DNA of 64,000 nucleotides from Gammaproteobacteria bacterium (GTDB taxonomy: Bacteria; Pseudomonadota; Gammaproteobacteria; SG8-11), in contig JAHECY010000220.1 of NCBI GenBank assembly GCA_024641505.1, forward strand, positions 25,163 to 89,162. Direction: 5' to 3'. A program made the translations under genes and the position numbers. Every line of letters starts with the position of its first letter. Position 1 is the stretch's first letter. Under the pieces are notes generated by a model. It saw only the letters and a list, made by a program, of their open reading frames with translations. It searched no databases and had not been told where the DNA came from. Shown here piece after piece: positions 10,063-22,923 of the stretch.

Positions 10063-10975
10063 ACACGGCTTGGAGTATCCGACCGGCACCCCGGGCCAGC
10101 AGATCATCCGCCAGCTGTATCCCCAATGACCCGGCTTGTTCGGGTGCACCACTGATTTCGCCGACAATCATTTCAGTACCATCGGGCTGACCGACCAATC
10201 CCCGTAACCACAGCTGTCCCGAACGCAGTAGAGCGAAACCGCCGATGGGTACCTGACAGCCGCCTTCGAGACGGGCGTTCATGGCGCGTTCCGCCGACAC
10301 ACACACGGATGTCTCCGCATGATGCAGATGACCCAGCAAGGTATTGATCTTAGCGTCATCCACGCGGCACTCAATACCCACGGCACCCTGACCAATGGCG
10401 GGCAGGGATTGTTCCGGCGCAATAAACTGCTGTATACGCGTTTCAAAACCGAGGCGCAGCAAACCGGCACTCGCCAGAATAATGGCGTCGAATTCACCGG
10501 CGTCCAGTTTTGCCAACCGCGAATTCACATTGCCACGCAAATCCTTGATGCGCAGGTCCGGTCGCCAGCGGCGCAGTTGGCATTGGCGACGCAAGCTGGA
10601 AGTACCCACACAAGCGCCCTGGGGTAATTCTTCCAGTTGCTGATAGCGGTTGGAAACAAAAGCATCCCGAGGATTTTCCCGCTCGCAAATCGCGCCGATA
10701 TGCAAACCTGCCGGCAGTTCCACGGGCACATCTTTCATGGAATGCACGGCGATATCCGCATCGCCCCGCAACATGCCCTGTTCCAATTCTTTTACGAACA
10801 GCCCTTTGCCACCCACTTTAGCCAATGGGGTATCCAAGATTTTGTCACCCTGGGTGGTCATCTTGATCAGTTCGATGGAAAGTCCGGGATCTACGGCGAG
10901 TAGCCGATCTTTAACATACTCTGCTTGCCACAGGGCGAGAGGGCTCTTTCGGGTCGCGATACGGATGGTGGTCAT
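10049..10975 (-). CDS. hemC: Porphobilinogen deaminase (hydroxymethylbilane synthase)
   Basis: A 308-residue enzyme that joins four porphobilinogen units into hydroxymethylbilane. It begins with the family motif [17 protein letters not shown] and carries the [11 protein letters not shown] and VHSMKDVP motifs. The cysteine in [11 protein letters not shown] (near residue 240) anchors the dipyrromethane cofactor. It is the first gene of the minus-strand hemC-hemD-hemX-hemY operon, with overlapping or close junctions, so all four are expected on one transcript starting in the 10976-11349 gap. Confidence 0.98.
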   Translation of the reverse strand: MTTIRIATRKSPLALWQAEYVKDRLLAVDPGLSIELIKMTTQGDKILDTPLAKVGGKGLFVKELEQGMLRGDADIAVHSMKDVPVELPAGLHIGAICERENPRDAFVSNRYQQLEELPQGACVGTSSLRRQCQLRRWRPDLRIKDLRGNVNSRLAKLDAGEFDAIILASAGLLRLGFETRIQQFIAPEQSLPAIGQGAVGIECRVDDAKINTLLGHLHHAETSVCVSAERAMNARLEGGCQVPIGGFALLRSGQLWLRGLVGQPDGTEMIVGEISGAPEQAGSLGIQLADDLLARGAGRILQAVYGNT

Positions 10976-11080
10976 AATGATAAATTCGATGCCTGAAACC
11001 AGGGGCCTATGCTAAGGGCTAACTCTCACTTAGGCAAATCTAAAGCATCGAGCACGGTGCCACGACGGCACGATTCTTTT

Positions 11081-11109
11081 TGGACACGCCATTATTACCT
11101 TTATATAAT
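11081..11109 (+). promoter_or_regulatory. Predicted sigma70 promoter of fbp
   Basis: A -35 element TGGACA (11081-11086; 5 of 6 to TTGACA), exactly 17 bases, then a perfect -10 TATAAT (11104-11109). Transcription would start near 11116 and leave an unusually long leader of about 230 bases before the fbp ATG at 11350. Confidence 0.65.
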
Positions 11110-11116
11110 AAGGTAA
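11095..11116. promoter_or_regulatory. Inverted repeat over the fbp -10 element (candidate operator)
   Basis: Perfect 7-base arms TTACCTT (11095-11101) and AAGGTAA (11110-11116) are separated by 8 bases that include the TATAAT box. A dimeric regulator bound here would block RNA polymerase. The cognate protein cannot be named from the sequence. Confidence 0.5.
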
Positions 11117-11349
11117 ATGAATTTGATTCGACTTTCTCCGCAGAATCCGACGACGTTGCGAGCTACACCTTGCCGCCAGGATAAATACATTTAAATAAAC
11201 AACGTTAAGTAGAATTACTAATATATGCCACTATAAAAATAACGTCTAATGGCGCGGGGATGCTGATGAAAATTCCGCCGCTTTTTGCTAAAATCCCGCC
11301 CCATAACCGATAACTCTATTTTATTTACAGATTAAAGAAAGGAAGGTCC

Positions 11350-12357
11350 ATGCACATCGGAACCACCATTACACAGTTTATTATTGAAGAACAGAGACAC
11401 ATCCAAGGTGCCTCTGGCGATTTCACCTCATTGCTTAATGATATTGTCACCGCATGCAAAGTAATATCTCGTTCCGTCAATCAAGGTGCTTTGATCGGCG
11501 TGCTGGGTACTGCCGGAACAGAAAACGTTCAAGGCGAAACACAGAAGAAACTTGATATCATTACTAATGAAGTGATGATCAAGTCCAACGAGTGGGCCGG
11601 GCATTGCGCCGCGATGGCGTCTGAGGAAATGGATGAAATTTATCCTATTCCGGCGAATTATCCCAAGGGGAAGTACCTGCTGATTTTTGATCCGCTGGAT
11701 GGCTCATCGAATATTGATGTCAATATTTCGGTCGGGACTATTTTCTCGATCCTGCGTTGCCCTGACGGTGTAAAAGAGCCGACAGAAAAAGACTTTCTCC
11801 AGCCGGGCACCAAACAGGTGTGCGCGGGCTTCGCACTCTACGGTCCGAGCACCATGATGGTACTGACGACGGGTAACGGTGTTAACGGTTTTACATTGGA
11901 CACCAGCGTAGGTGAATTCGTCCTCACCCATCCGAACATGAAAGTACCGGCGGATACCCGCGAGTTTGCCATCAATGCATCCAATATGCGTTTTTGGGAA
12001 GCACCGGTTAAGCGCTATGTTGATGAATGCCTGGCAGGTAAGACCGGTCCCCGCAAACAGGATTTCAATATGCGTTGGGTCGCGTCCATGGTGGCGGAAG
12101 TCTATCGGATTCTGACCCGCGGCGGCATCTTCATGTATCCGCGTGACACCAAGGACCCGGGCAAACCCGGCAAGCTGCGTCTCTTGTACGAAGCCAATCC
12201 CATGTCTTTCATTGTCGAACAGGCCGGCGGTGCCAGTTATACCGGTGAGGAACGGATCATGGACATGCAACCCCAAAATCTGCACCAGCGCGTACCGGTT
12301 ATTCTGGGCTCCAAGAACGAAGTTGAAAAAGTTGTGGCTTACCACAAAGGCGCATAA
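11350..12357 (+). CDS. fbp: Class I fructose-1,6-bisphosphatase
   Basis: A 335-residue enzyme that hydrolyses fructose 1,6-bisphosphate to fructose 6-phosphate in gluconeogenesis and, in autotrophs, the Calvin cycle. The metal-site signature [20 protein letters not shown] lies near 115, [19 protein letters not shown] near 277, and the length is typical. The ATG follows AAAGGAAGG at good spacing. It is monocistronic: its own promoter at 11081 and a strong terminator at 12367 bracket it. No other Calvin-cycle genes are in the window, so autotrophy is not shown. Confidence 0.98.
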   Translation: MHIGTTITQFIIEEQRHIQGASGDFTSLLNDIVTACKVISRSVNQGALIGVLGTAGTENVQGETQKKLDIITNEVMIKSNEWAGHCAAMASEEMDEIYPIPANYPKGKYLLIFDPLDGSSNIDVNISVGTIFSILRCPDGVKEPTEKDFLQPGTKQVCAGFALYGPSTMMVLTTGNGVNGFTLDTSVGEFVLTHPNMKVPADTREFAINASNMRFWEAPVKRYVDECLAGKTGPRKQDFNMRWVASMVAEVYRILTRGGIFMYPRDTKDPGKPGKLRLLYEANPMSFIVEQAGGASYTGEERIMDMQPQNLHQRVPVILGSKNEVEKVVAYHKGA

Positions 12358-12366
12358 TCGTGTTGC

Positions 12367-12396
12367 ACCGGCCGGCGTCCTGCCGGCCGGTTCTTT
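12367..12396 (+). terminator. Rho-independent terminator of fbp
   Basis: A perfect 10-base stem, ACCGGCCGGC (12367-12376) with GCCGGCCGGT (12382-12391), around the loop GTCCT, followed by TCTTT. It lies 9 bases after the fbp stop. Confidence 0.85.
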
Positions 12397-12511
12397 CATC
12401 AGTAATTTTTAAATCATTCAATGCTTCGGGAACGATGTTGAAGCTTATCTGCGCTCGCTTTGCGCCTTGGCGAGAAATTTATAGTTAATGGGGAATCGAT
12501 AACACAGCTGC

Positions 12512-16032
<3,521 letters not shown>

Positions 16033-16045
16033 GGGGCCTCGGAAA

Positions 16046-17149
16046 TTACAGCCTCATCGGCATAATGACATACTTGTATCGGTCCGCATTTTTGGGTAAC
16101 ACCAGGCAACTGCTGTTGGCATCTCCAAAACACATTTCCACATCTTCACTCTCTACGGCATTCAAGGCATCGATGATGTAGCTGACATTAAAACCGATTT
16201 CCAGATTATCACCCTTGTAATCCACAGCGACAGTTTCTTCCGCCTCTTCCATTTCCGGATTATGGGCTACTGCCTGAAGACTGTCCGGCGATAATACGAT
16301 ACGGATTCCACGATATTTCTCATTAGACAGAATCGAGGTGCGTATCAGCGTCTGCTTCAGACTCTCCGTGTTACCCGTCACCTTATTGCTGACGTTGAGG
16401 GGAATAACACGTTCGTAATCTGGAAACTTGCCATCGATCAATTTAGTGGTGAATTGAATATCATCCATCTCGACTCGCAAATGGTTGGAGCCAAACCGTA
16501 GGCGAACGGATTGTTCAGTGTCCTTGAGCAAACGAGCCAGCTCCAGGATCCCTTTGCGGGGAACGATGAATTGCATTTTCTCGTCTTGGTTGGCGTCGGC
16601 GCCAGTCTCGCACATCGACATACGATGACCATCGGTGGCGACAGCGCAAAGTCGATCCCGTGTTACTTCCAGTAACAGGCCGTTGATGTAATAGCGCACA
16701 TCCTGTTGAGCCATCGAAAATTGGGTTTTGTTGATGATACGTTTGAGATCCTGCTCACTCAGTGACAGCTCCGAGACTTTGTCACCCCCCTTGATTGCGG
16801 GATAGTCATCCGCGGATAAGGTCGATAAGGTAAACCGGCTCCTGCCGGATTTAATCTTGGCACGATCTCCGTCCAACTGGACTTCCAAGGTCGCACCGTC
16901 CGGCAAGGTACGACAGATATCCGCAAACTTGCGAGCGGGCACCGTGGTACTACCGGAGGTTGGTGAACCACCGATCTTAAATCGGGTGATTAACTCCACT
17001 TCCAGATCCGTGGCGGTCATGGTCATTTCATCACCCTGTAAGTTCAGCAGAATATTCGACAGGATAGGCATGGTTTGTCGACGTTCAATAACACCACTGA
17101 TCGTTTGCAAGGGCTTTAAAATATCTTCGCGTAGGATAGAAAACTTCAT
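16046..17149 (-). CDS. dnaN: DNA polymerase III beta subunit (sliding clamp)
   Basis: A 367-residue clamp that encircles DNA and tethers polymerase III. The family N-terminus MKFSILREDILKPLQTISGVIERR and C-terminus YKYVIMPMRL are both intact, and length matches the E. coli protein (366). The ATG at 17149 follows GGTGAGG. Second gene in the dnaA-dnaN-recF-gyrB set, but separated from dnaA by a 232-base gap with origin-like features. Confidence 0.99.
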   Translation of the reverse strand: MKFSILREDILKPLQTISGVIERRQTMPILSNILLNLQGDEMTMTATDLEVELITRFKIGGSPTSGSTTVPARKFADICRTLPDGATLEVQLDGDRAKIKSGRSRFTLSTLSADDYPAIKGGDKVSELSLSEQDLKRIINKTQFSMAQQDVRYYINGLLLEVTRDRLCAVATDGHRMSMCETGADANQDEKMQFIVPRKGILELARLLKDTEQSVRLRFGSNHLRVEMDDIQFTTKLIDGKFPDYERVIPLNVSNKVTGNTESLKQTLIRTSILSNEKYRGIRIVLSPDSLQAVAHNPEMEEAEETVAVDYKGDNLEIGFNVSYIIDALNAVESEDVEMCFGDANSSCLVLPKNADRYKYVIMPMRL

Positions 17150-17165
17150 GGCCTCACCTTTCTCT

Positions 17166-17194
17166 ATAAATTAAATTAGATATATTTAATTTAT
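17166..17194. repeat. AT-rich perfect inverted repeat in the dnaA-dnaN gap
   Basis: 11-base arms ATAAATTAAAT (17166-17176) and ATTTAATTTAT (17184-17194) around TAGATAT, entirely A/T except one G. A likely unwinding element if the gap is oriC, or an operator just upstream of dnaN. Confidence 0.6.
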
Positions 17195-17307
17195 GTTTAT
17201 TATTACAGTATCCCCAAACACTGGATAAGCGGAATTTTAACTTGTATTTCAACGTCATATACTTAGGCATTTCCTGCGTCTAAGTCGTTAGCGATTACTG
17301 TACAGCC

Positions 17308-17316
17308 TGTGGATAA
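17308..17316 (-). promoter_or_regulatory. DnaA box
   Basis: TGTGGATAA on the plus strand is a perfect TTATCCACA on the minus strand. It faces the second perfect box 37 bases away. Confidence 0.8.
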
Positions 17317-17353
17317 ATTGTGAGAGTATTTCCATCATATTTTTATACCGACG

Positions 17354-17362
17354 TTATCCACA
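17354..17362 (+). promoter_or_regulatory. DnaA box
   Basis: A perfect TTATCCACA, 19 bases beyond the dnaA stop codon and in the opposite orientation to the box at 17308. Confidence 0.8.
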
Positions 17363-17381
17363 GATTCTCCCCATTGTTATT

Positions 17382-18740
17382 TTACGACGTAAGCAAGCGC
17401 AATAAATTGGCGACATCTTCTGCAATACGTAGATCAGACTCTTTAAGTTCCTGCACCTTGCGGCACGCGTGCAGCACTGTTGTATGATCACGACCCCCAA
17501 AGGCATCACCAATTTCCGGCAAGCTGTGGTTGGTCAGTTCCTTGGCGAGCGCCATGGCCACTTGCCGTGGCCGAGCGATTGAACGATTGCGTTTCTTGGA
17601 TAAAATTTCCGAAAGCCGAACTTTGTAATATTCCGCAACCGTTTTCTGGATATTGTCGATGGTGACTAATTTATCCTGAAGGGCAATCAGGTCTTTTAGT
17701 GCTTCCTTTGCGAAATCGATGGTTATTGGGCTGCCCGTGAACCGGGATGTCGCCACGATGCGTTTGAGCGCGCCCTCCAATTCACGAATATTGGAACGCA
17801 TTCTTTTCCCCACAAAAAATGCAACTTCCTGGGGAAGATCCACTTTAATCTGTGCGGCTTTGCTCATCAGAATGGCCACCCGAGTTTCAAGCTCCGGTGG
17901 CTCAATAGCCACGGTCAGTCCCCAGCCAAAGCGTGACTTCAAGCGTTCTTCTAATCCATTAACTTCCTTAGGGTAACGATCACAGGTCAGCACGATTTGT
18001 TGTTGACCTTCGAGGAGTGCGTTAAAGGTATGAAAGAATTCTTCTTGTGAACGCTCTTTGCCGGCGAAGAACTGTATATCATCGATGAGCAAGGCATTGA
18101 CCGAACGATAATGCCTTTTGAATTTATCGATGGCATTGTGTTGCAAGGCCTTGACCATGTCTTGTACAAAACGTTCGGAGTGCAGATAGACCACTTTAGC
18201 CGAGGGATCGCGCTGCAAAATGAGATTGCCGATGGCATGCATCAGATGGGTTTTACCGAGACCCACTCCACCATAAATAAATAGTGGATTATAGGCGGCG
18301 CCGACATTTTCAGCGACTTGCTGGGAAGCCGCTTTGCCAAGCTGATTGGATTTACCTTCCACAAAGGTTTCGAAGGTAAATGCCCGGTTAATGTTACTGA
18401 CGTATTGGCTGTCCCGATCATTCTTGCGCTTGAACAGCGATGTCGGTTCGTCCTGACGAGGAGCGCTCGGTGGCGTGTCGGACCCTGCCACCCGATCGCG
18501 GCTGCCGATTTCCACGGAGATACGTTTTTCCGGCACGGCATCCAGACTGAGCGCGATGTGGTTGATGCGCGCCATCAGTTGCGAGTCGACCCAATCTTTG
18601 ACGAAATGATTGGGGGCCAACAACACGATCGATTCCGCCTGCTCAACGGCGTGCAGGGGCCGAATCCAGGTGTCGAACTGCTGTTGGGTCAACTCCCCTT
18701 CCAGCACAGTCACGCATTGTTCCCATAATGACCTGTTCAT
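17382..18740 (-). CDS. dnaA: Chromosomal replication initiator DnaA
   Basis: A 452-residue AAA+ initiator that binds DnaA boxes and opens the origin. Domain I starts [29 protein letters not shown]. The ATPase has Walker [17 protein letters not shown] and Walker [11 protein letters not shown]. The C-terminal DNA-binding helix-turn-helix carries the DnaA signature [15 protein letters not shown]. The ATG at 18740 matches the family N-terminus; ATGs at 18749 and 18761 are possible but add unconserved residues. Divergent from rpmH, the conserved arrangement in gammaproteobacteria. Confidence 0.99.
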   Translation of the reverse strand: MNRSLWEQCVTVLEGELTQQQFDTWIRPLHAVEQAESIVLLAPNHFVKDWVDSQLMARINHIALSLDAVPEKRISVEIGSRDRVAGSDTPPSAPRQDEPTSLFKRKNDRDSQYVSNINRAFTFETFVEGKSNQLGKAASQQVAENVGAAYNPLFIYGGVGLGKTHLMHAIGNLILQRDPSAKVVYLHSERFVQDMVKALQHNAIDKFKRHYRSVNALLIDDIQFFAGKERSQEEFFHTFNALLEGQQQIVLTCDRYPKEVNGLEERLKSRFGWGLTVAIEPPELETRVAILMSKAAQIKVDLPQEVAFFVGKRMRSNIRELEGALKRIVATSRFTGSPITIDFAKEALKDLIALQDKLVTIDNIQKTVAEYYKVRLSEILSKKRNRSIARPRQVAMALAKELTNHSLPEIGDAFGGRDHTTVLHACRKVQELKESDLRIAEDVANLLRLLTS

Positions 18741-18952
18741 GACTGTCATCACCTGTAGCAATTACCCCTATCGGTAGGAACAAGGGAGTCTAATACGGCT
18801 GGCGTCCTGGTGCCACAGTGACCTTCAAAAATAATTTTCGACCGTTGAATTATTGACAGACTCTGCGGTTCGCAGTAAGCTTCCGGCCCTTTACGCGGTC
18901 CTTGGGCCGTTTGTCTTCTATTGTACATTTTATAAGGTTTTAGGACGGGTCC

Positions 18953-19087
18953 ATGAAAAGAACTTTTCAACCCAGCATTTTAAAGCGGAAAAGAACACAC
19001 GGTTTTCGGGCTCGCATGGCAACCCGTGCCGGTCGCCAGGTATTGAGCCGCAGAAGAGCCAAGGGTCGCGCCCGTTTGTGTGTCTGA
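18953..19087 (+). CDS. rpmH: 50S ribosomal protein L34
   Basis: A 44-residue, highly basic ribosomal protein beginning [29 protein letters not shown]... as in all L34. The length is normal. The C-terminus ends RLCV, an uncommon ending since most proteobacterial L34 proteins end RLSA/RLTV-like. It opens the rpmH-rnpA-yidD-yidC-mnmE block, and its stop overlaps the rnpA start. Confidence 0.98.
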   Translation: MKRTFQPSILKRKRTHGFRARMATRAGRQVLSRRRAKGRARLCV

Positions 19088-19475
19088 GGAAGACGGGCAA
19101 AATACCCTCTCCTTTTCTCATACAGACTCTCAGGGTTTTCCTCAGTGCCTGAGAATCAGGAAATCTTCTGAGTTTACCGCAGTATTCAAACAGCCTGAGC
19201 GACGATTGAATGGTCAGGGTGTGTGGATTTTGGCCAAAAAAAATTCTCTGGGGTATTCCCGACTGGGTTTGGCCATCGCGAAAAAACACGTGTCTGGCGC
19301 TGTGATGCGTAACTATATCAAGAGGGTTATCCGGGAAAGCTTTCGCCTTAACCAACATCTCATCCAGGGATGGGATATTGTAGCCGTAAGCCGGCCTGAC
19401 TTGTCAGTCAAGGTCGATTCCCTCAGTATAGCCCTGGATACTCAATGGCAACGGTTAGCAGCATGCGGCGATTAG
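19080..19475 (+). CDS. rnpA: Ribonuclease P protein component
   Basis: A 131-residue basic protein that binds RNase P RNA and assists tRNA 5' processing. The RNR signature region reads [30 protein letters not shown], and [12 protein letters not shown] is the family N-terminal core. The only usual start codon ahead of the core is the GTG at 19080, which overlaps the last eight bases of rpmH, so the two are probably translationally coupled. Its own end overlaps yidD. Confidence 0.96.
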   Translation: MSEEDGQNTLSFSHTDSQGFPQCLRIRKSSEFTAVFKQPERRLNGQGVWILAKKNSLGYSRLGLAIAKKHVSGAVMRNYIKRVIRESFRLNQHLIQGWDIVAVSRPDLSVKVDSLSIALDTQWQRLAACGD

Positions 19476-19696
19476 TCACTTTACCGATTCGGTTTTACCG
19501 GTATTTTATCAGCCCGCTGTTGGCGCCGCGGTGCCGTCATTACCCGTCTTGTTCCACTTATGCAATGGAAGCCATCGAGCTTCACGGTGTTGGCAAGGGC
19601 GGTTGGTTGGCGATCAAACGCGTGTGCCGATGCCATCCCTTTCATGAAGGGGGGTATGATCCCGTGCCGGAAGCGTCGCAAGAAAGGCAACCTTGA
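19445..19696 (+). CDS. yidD: Membrane protein insertion efficiency factor YidD
   Basis: A small protein (83 residues, or 77 if it begins at the ATG at 19463, where the family similarity starts [20 protein letters not shown]). Signature cysteine motifs are [11 protein letters not shown] and [17 protein letters not shown]. YidD supports YidC-dependent membrane insertion. The start overlaps rnpA and the stop overlaps the yidC ATG as TGATG. Confidence 0.95.
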   Translation: MATVSSMRRLVTLPIRFYRYFISPLLAPRCRHYPSCSTYAMEAIELHGVGKGGWLAIKRVCRCHPFHEGGYDPVPEASQERQP

Positions 19697-21357
19697 TGGA
19701 TAACCAGAAACTCTTTCTATTTCTCGCCTTGACCCTGGTGGTCATGTTGTTGTGGGACGCCTGGCAGAAGGATTATGGTCCCAAACCCATACCTGTGGCC
19801 ACGGTGTCGGAATCCGCAGGTACCGCTTCTCCATCCGTGCCGGACGCGCCGCCGCCGGCTGTGCCCACGCCCGACGCTGGCGCAGTATCGCCCGAAATTA
19901 TCGCCGCGCCTGCGGAACCGGCTGCTGCCGCCACCGGCGAACGCATCGAAATCAAAACGGATTTATTGCATCTGGTTATCGATACCGTGGGCGGAGATAT
20001 CCGGTTAGCCGAGTTATTACATTACCCGGTAGCCGTCGACAATAAGGACATCCCGTTTCGGATGTTCACCGATACCCTTCCCGACTTGTTCATTTCCCAG
20101 AGCGGCTTGACCGCAACCGCCGGCGGCGCTCCGGATCACCACGCCAGCTATCGCGCGCAACAAACGCGTTACGAGCTGGGTGCGGGTAGCGATACGCTGG
20201 AAATACCACTCACCTGGTCCGATGGGCATGGACTTACGGTGACCAAACGCTACGTCCTGCACCGCGACAGTTACCTGGTCGAATTGGACGTCAGCATCGA
20301 TAACCAGAGCGGCGCCCCGTGGAGCGGCAGTTTTTATCGCCAGTTGCAACGTACCAAAGTCGCGGAAAAAGGCCAATCCAGCTTCATCTACACTTACATG
20401 GGCGGCGCTTTTTCCTCCAGCTTCAAAAATTACGAGAAAGTGAACTTTGACGACATGGCGGAATGGAAGCCCAAGCAAAGTTACCTGAGCGGCGGTTGGG
20501 CGGCGATGCTGCAACACTATTTCATGGCGGCCTGGATTCCGCCGGCCGAGGAACTCAACCATTTTTATACCAAGGCCCTGAGCGATGGTCGTTACAATAT
20601 CGGTCTGGTGACTCAGGCGCAGACCGTGGTGCCGGGTACCAGCCATCATTTCACCAGCCGTCTTTATATCGGTCCCAAGGACCAGGATCGCATGGAGAAG
20701 GCCGCGCCGAATCTGGACAAGACCGTGGATTACGGGTTCCTGTTCTTTATCGCCAAACCCTTGTTCCATACCCTCCAGTTCTTGCATGCGCACCTGGGCA
20801 ACTGGGGCTGGGCCATTATCGTTCTGACGATATTGATCAAACTGATTTTCTATAAATTGTCGGAAACGAGTTACCGGTCGATGGCGCGCATGCGCAAGTT
20901 TCAGCCCAAGATCGTCGCTTTGCGCGAGCGTTATGGCAACGACAAGCAGCGCATGAGCCAGGCCATGATGGACCTGTATAAAAAAGAAAAGATCAATCCG
21001 CTGGGCGGGTGCCTGCCGATTGTGGTACAGATACCAGTGTTCATTTCACTGTACTGGGTATTACTGGAAAGTGTGGAATTACGCCAGGCGGAATTTATTT
21101 TCTGGATCACCGACATGTCCACCCGCGATCCCTACTACGTATTGCCCGTCATCATGGGTATTTCCATGTTCGCGCAGCAGAAACTGAACCCGGCACCGAT
21201 GGATCCGGTACAGAAGAAAGTCATGATGGCTCTGCCTCTGGTCTTCACTTTCTTTTTTATGGTGTTCCCCTCGGGCCTGGTGCTCTACTGGGTGGTGAAC
21301 AATCTGTTGTCGATTACGCAACAGTGGTTTATCACGCGTAAAATCGACAAAGGATGA
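19696..21357 (+). CDS. yidC: Membrane protein insertase YidC
   Basis: A 553-residue Oxa1/Alb3-type insertase. The N-terminal helix FLFLALTLVVMLLWDAW and an Ala/Pro-rich spacer lead to the large periplasmic beta domain (about 70-330). The conserved five-helix core includes NWGWAIIVLTILIKLIFYKLSE and QKVMMALPLVFTFFFMVFPSGLVLYWVVNN. The ATG at 19696 overlaps the yidD stop and has AAAGG upstream; a TTG just before it is less likely. Confidence 0.99.
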   Translation: MDNQKLFLFLALTLVVMLLWDAWQKDYGPKPIPVATVSESAGTASPSVPDAPPPAVPTPDAGAVSPEIIAAPAEPAAAATGERIEIKTDLLHLVIDTVGGDIRLAELLHYPVAVDNKDIPFRMFTDTLPDLFISQSGLTATAGGAPDHHASYRAQQTRYELGAGSDTLEIPLTWSDGHGLTVTKRYVLHRDSYLVELDVSIDNQSGAPWSGSFYRQLQRTKVAEKGQSSFIYTYMGGAFSSSFKNYEKVNFDDMAEWKPKQSYLSGGWAAMLQHYFMAAWIPPAEELNHFYTKALSDGRYNIGLVTQAQTVVPGTSHHFTSRLYIGPKDQDRMEKAAPNLDKTVDYGFLFFIAKPLFHTLQFLHAHLGNWGWAIIVLTILIKLIFYKLSETSYRSMARMRKFQPKIVALRERYGNDKQRMSQAMMDLYKKEKINPLGGCLPIVVQIPVFISLYWVLLESVELRQAEFIFWITDMSTRDPYYVLPVIMGISMFAQQKLNPAPMDPVQKKVMMALPLVFTFFFMVFPSGLVLYWVVNNLLSITQQWFITRKIDKG

Positions 21358-21569
21358 TCAACGCGCGCTAGACTTCGGCCCGCCTTGTCAGTAATCCCGC
21401 CTGGAGCGCGGCCACAGACCGCCATGAGATCTGATTTCGATGCCACGTATGACGGTGACGGTTCGGTGGGAGCTGCAGTGTTCACCCTGATGGATCGCCC
21501 GGTGTGTACACCGAAGGACCGTAGGCCTGTTCCCGACGGCCCCATTATTCTTGCTGCAATGTTTCTAGC

Positions 21570-22919
21570 ATGGCTTACTTACACGATGCCGATACCATAG
21601 TCGCCAGTGCCACGCCCCAGGGTCGCGGCGGTGTCGGTGTGGTGCGCATGAGTGGCCCCCTCAGCCGTGTTATCGCAGACAGGTTGGCGGGTCAAACGAC
21701 ACTTCGACCCCGACACGCAACCTTGTGTGTTTTGAGGGATACGGAGGGAGAGCCTATCGATCAGGGGTTGCTGCTGTTTTTCCCCGGACCCCATTCCTTC
21801 ACCGGCGAGGATACCATCGAATTCCAGGGACATGGCGGACCGGTGGTGATGGACGCCGTGTTGCAGGCCATGATCGCCTGTGGTGCCCGCAGTGCCGACC
21901 CGGGCGAGTTTTCCCGGCGCGCATTTCTGAACGGGAAATTGGATTTATCCGCAGCCGAAGCAATCGCCGATCTCATCGACAGCCAATCGTCCCGCGCCGC
22001 CAAGCTGGCACTGCGCACCCTGCAGGGCGCATTGGCGGACGCGGTGGCAGTTTTGGTCGGTGCACTCACCAGACTCAGGGTGTTTCTGGAGGCGACCCTG
22101 GACTTTCCCGACGAGGAACTCGATGTCGACCAGAATACTCAGATCGGTGATCCGCTGGGTGATTTGTTGCTGTCGTTGGACAGTTTATGCGCCAACACCG
22201 AACAAGGGCGTATCCTGCGTGAAGGCTTTACCGTCGTTATCAGCGGCCGTCCTAATGCGGGTAAATCCACCCTGCTCAATTCCCTGACCGGCAAGAACAG
22301 TGCTATCGTTACCGATATTCCCGGCACCACCCGGGATTTGATTCGCGAGCATATATTGATCGACGGCATGCCGGTGCATATTATCGACACCGCGGGTCTG
22401 CGGGAACATGCGGATACCGTGGAGCAAATCGGTATCGAGCGCGCATTGCAGGAAGTGGCGCAGGCAGATCTTATCCTGTATCTGGTGGATGATGTCGCCG
22501 GTTGGACCGAAGATGACACGCGCATTCTGGCGCGGTTACCCGCGTCGGTGCCCCTGGTGAAGGTGCATACAAAGATTGATGTCAGTGGTGCGCCGCCGGG
22601 TGTAATCGATGATGTCTTGTATTTGTCCGTGGTCCATGGCGCGGGCATGGATGAATTACGTCAATTGATCAAAGCGCGCAGCGGGTTGCAGCACGGTGGC
22701 GAGGGACTCTTTCTGGCGCGCCGGCGTCACGTCGAAGCGCTGCAGGAGGCGCGGCGGTATCTGCAGGCGGCGCAGGTGCTTTGTGAGCATCGTGCCGCAC
22801 CGGAATTGCTGGCGGAGGAATTGCGTTTGGCACACCAGGCCTTGGGCAGGATCACCGGTGAATTCACCAGCGAAGACCTGTTGGGGGAAATTTTCACGTC
22901 ATTTTGCATTGGTAAGTGA
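21570..22919 (+). CDS. mnmE: tRNA uridine-5-carboxymethylaminomethyl modification GTPase
   Basis: A 449-residue GTPase that, with MnmG, modifies wobble uridine 34 of certain tRNAs. The N-terminal tetrahydrofolate-binding domain begins DTIVASATPQGRGGVGVVRMSG. The embedded G domain shows GRPNAGKSTLLNSL, DTAGLR and a TKID G4 motif in place of the usual NKxD. The C-terminal catalytic CIGK is intact. A 212-base gap with nothing recognisable separates it from yidC. lptD follows 4 bases later. Confidence 0.98.
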   Translation: MAYLHDADTIVASATPQGRGGVGVVRMSGPLSRVIADRLAGQTTLRPRHATLCVLRDTEGEPIDQGLLLFFPGPHSFTGEDTIEFQGHGGPVVMDAVLQAMIACGARSADPGEFSRRAFLNGKLDLSAAEAIADLIDSQSSRAAKLALRTLQGALADAVAVLVGALTRLRVFLEATLDFPDEELDVDQNTQIGDPLGDLLLSLDSLCANTEQGRILREGFTVVISGRPNAGKSTLLNSLTGKNSAIVTDIPGTTRDLIREHILIDGMPVHIIDTAGLREHADTVEQIGIERALQEVAQADLILYLVDDVAGWTEDDTRILARLPASVPLVKVHTKIDVSGAPPGVIDDVLYLSVVHGAGMDELRQLIKARSGLQHGGEGLFLARRRHVEALQEARRYLQAAQVLCEHRAAPELLAEELRLAHQALGRITGEFTSEDLLGEIFTSFCIGK

Positions 22920-22923
22920 GGCG

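Larger units (their letters stand above)
10976..11349. other. Divergent intergenic region between hemC and fbp
   Basis: 374 bases of AT-rich regulatory DNA separating hemC (minus) from fbp (plus). It contains the fbp promoter at 11081-11109 with an overlapping inverted repeat, then a leader of about 230 bases before fbp. No open frame with a ribosome binding site is seen. I could not place the hemC promoter with confidence. Confidence 0.6.
17150..17381. other. Candidate replication origin (oriC) between dnaN and dnaA
   Basis: This 232-base non-coding gap holds two perfect DnaA boxes TTATCCACA in opposite orientation (17308-17316 minus; 17354-17362 plus) and a very AT-rich segment (about 17164-17215) that could unwind. 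A weaker box-like TGGATAA lies near 17223. The dnaA-rpmH gap, another usual location, shows no such boxes. Only two perfect boxes is few for an origin; the site may instead, or also, control dnaN transcription. GC-skew analysis would decide. Confidence 0.6.

Noticed and set aside
11057..11081. GTGCC-N5-GGCAC hairpin followed by TTCTTTTT, a possible terminator
   Set aside because: No plus-strand gene lies upstream to be terminated; the stem is only 5 bases and it abuts the fbp promoter.
11285..11325. TAAA...ACCGATAA resembling a sigma28 promoter before fbp
   Set aside because: Spacing is 9 instead of 11 bases, and a much better sigma70 promoter exists at 11081.
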